Part shown: one piece after another, positions 5,482 through 5,502 of the stretch
Layout of the letters: every line of letters begins with the position of its first letter
Numbering within the stretch: position 1 is the first letter of the stretch
DNA from: Saprospiraceae bacterium
Lineage (GTDB): Bacteria; Bacteroidota; Bacteroidia; Chitinophagales; Saprospiraceae
DNA: 5,502 bases
Direction of reading: 5' to 3'
Assembly: GCA_007125435.1 (NCBI GenBank)
Contig: SLDF01000373.1
Span: 1 to 5,502 of the forward strand
The notes under the pieces: model-generated
Database searches by the model: none
What the model saw: the letters and a program-made list of their open reading frames with translations, nothing else
Told to the model about the DNA's origin: nothing
Made by a program: the position numbers and the translations under genes

Positions 5482-5502
5482 TGCATGATAATTTTAATTT
5501 AT

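Noticed and set aside
1..5502. CRISPR array, insertion sequence, prophage or transfer signs
   Set aside because: There are no regularly spaced repeats, transposase, integrase or attachment-site duplications; the genes are ordinary core functions.

Overview
The window looks like a piece of a Bacteroidota chromosome (Cytophagia, Chitinophagia, Saprospiria or Flavobacteriia; I cannot say which). Four things point there: a GHMP kinase with a literal Gly-Tyr-Asp-Ile-Ala motif next to a class II HMG-CoA reductase; the gene order HU-like protein, TPR protein, tiny COX24/AURKAIP1-type basic protein, RNase E/G; start codons without clear Shine-Dalgarno sequences; and several matches to the Bacteroidota -7 promoter element TAnnTTTG. 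All convincing genes are on the + strand.

Bases 1-2189 hold an isoprenoid module. The 3' part of a class II HMG-CoA reductase gene (its 5' end lies before the window) is followed after 101 bases by a complete GYDIA-family GHMP kinase gene. The first enzyme makes or uses mevalonate, and the second is probably a kinase of the same pathway. A weak hairpin and a TAnnTTTG box lie between them, so the kinase may have its own promoter.

Bases 2190-3642 hold a second unit. A leader of about 150 bases contains an inverted repeat, a perfect TAnnTTTG box and a small hairpin. Then come an HU/IHF-like DNA-binding protein, a membrane-anchored TPR protein starting 3 bases later, and a 30-residue extremely basic protein of the COX24/AURKAIP1 (mS38-like) ribosomal family. 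A strong intrinsic terminator at 3581-3642 closes the unit.

Bases 3643-3834 contain no gene but do contain a long imperfect hairpin (3664-3740) and a second small one (3768-3787), just upstream of a full-length RNase E/G gene with a GTG start (3835-5382). This element is the least explained part of the window. Functionally the right half groups a nucleoid protein, a membrane TPR protein, a small-subunit ribosomal protein and the main RNA-decay endonuclease. The last 120 bases (5383-5502) hold only a perfect 8-base inverted repeat, possibly the RNase gene's terminator, and no supported gene.
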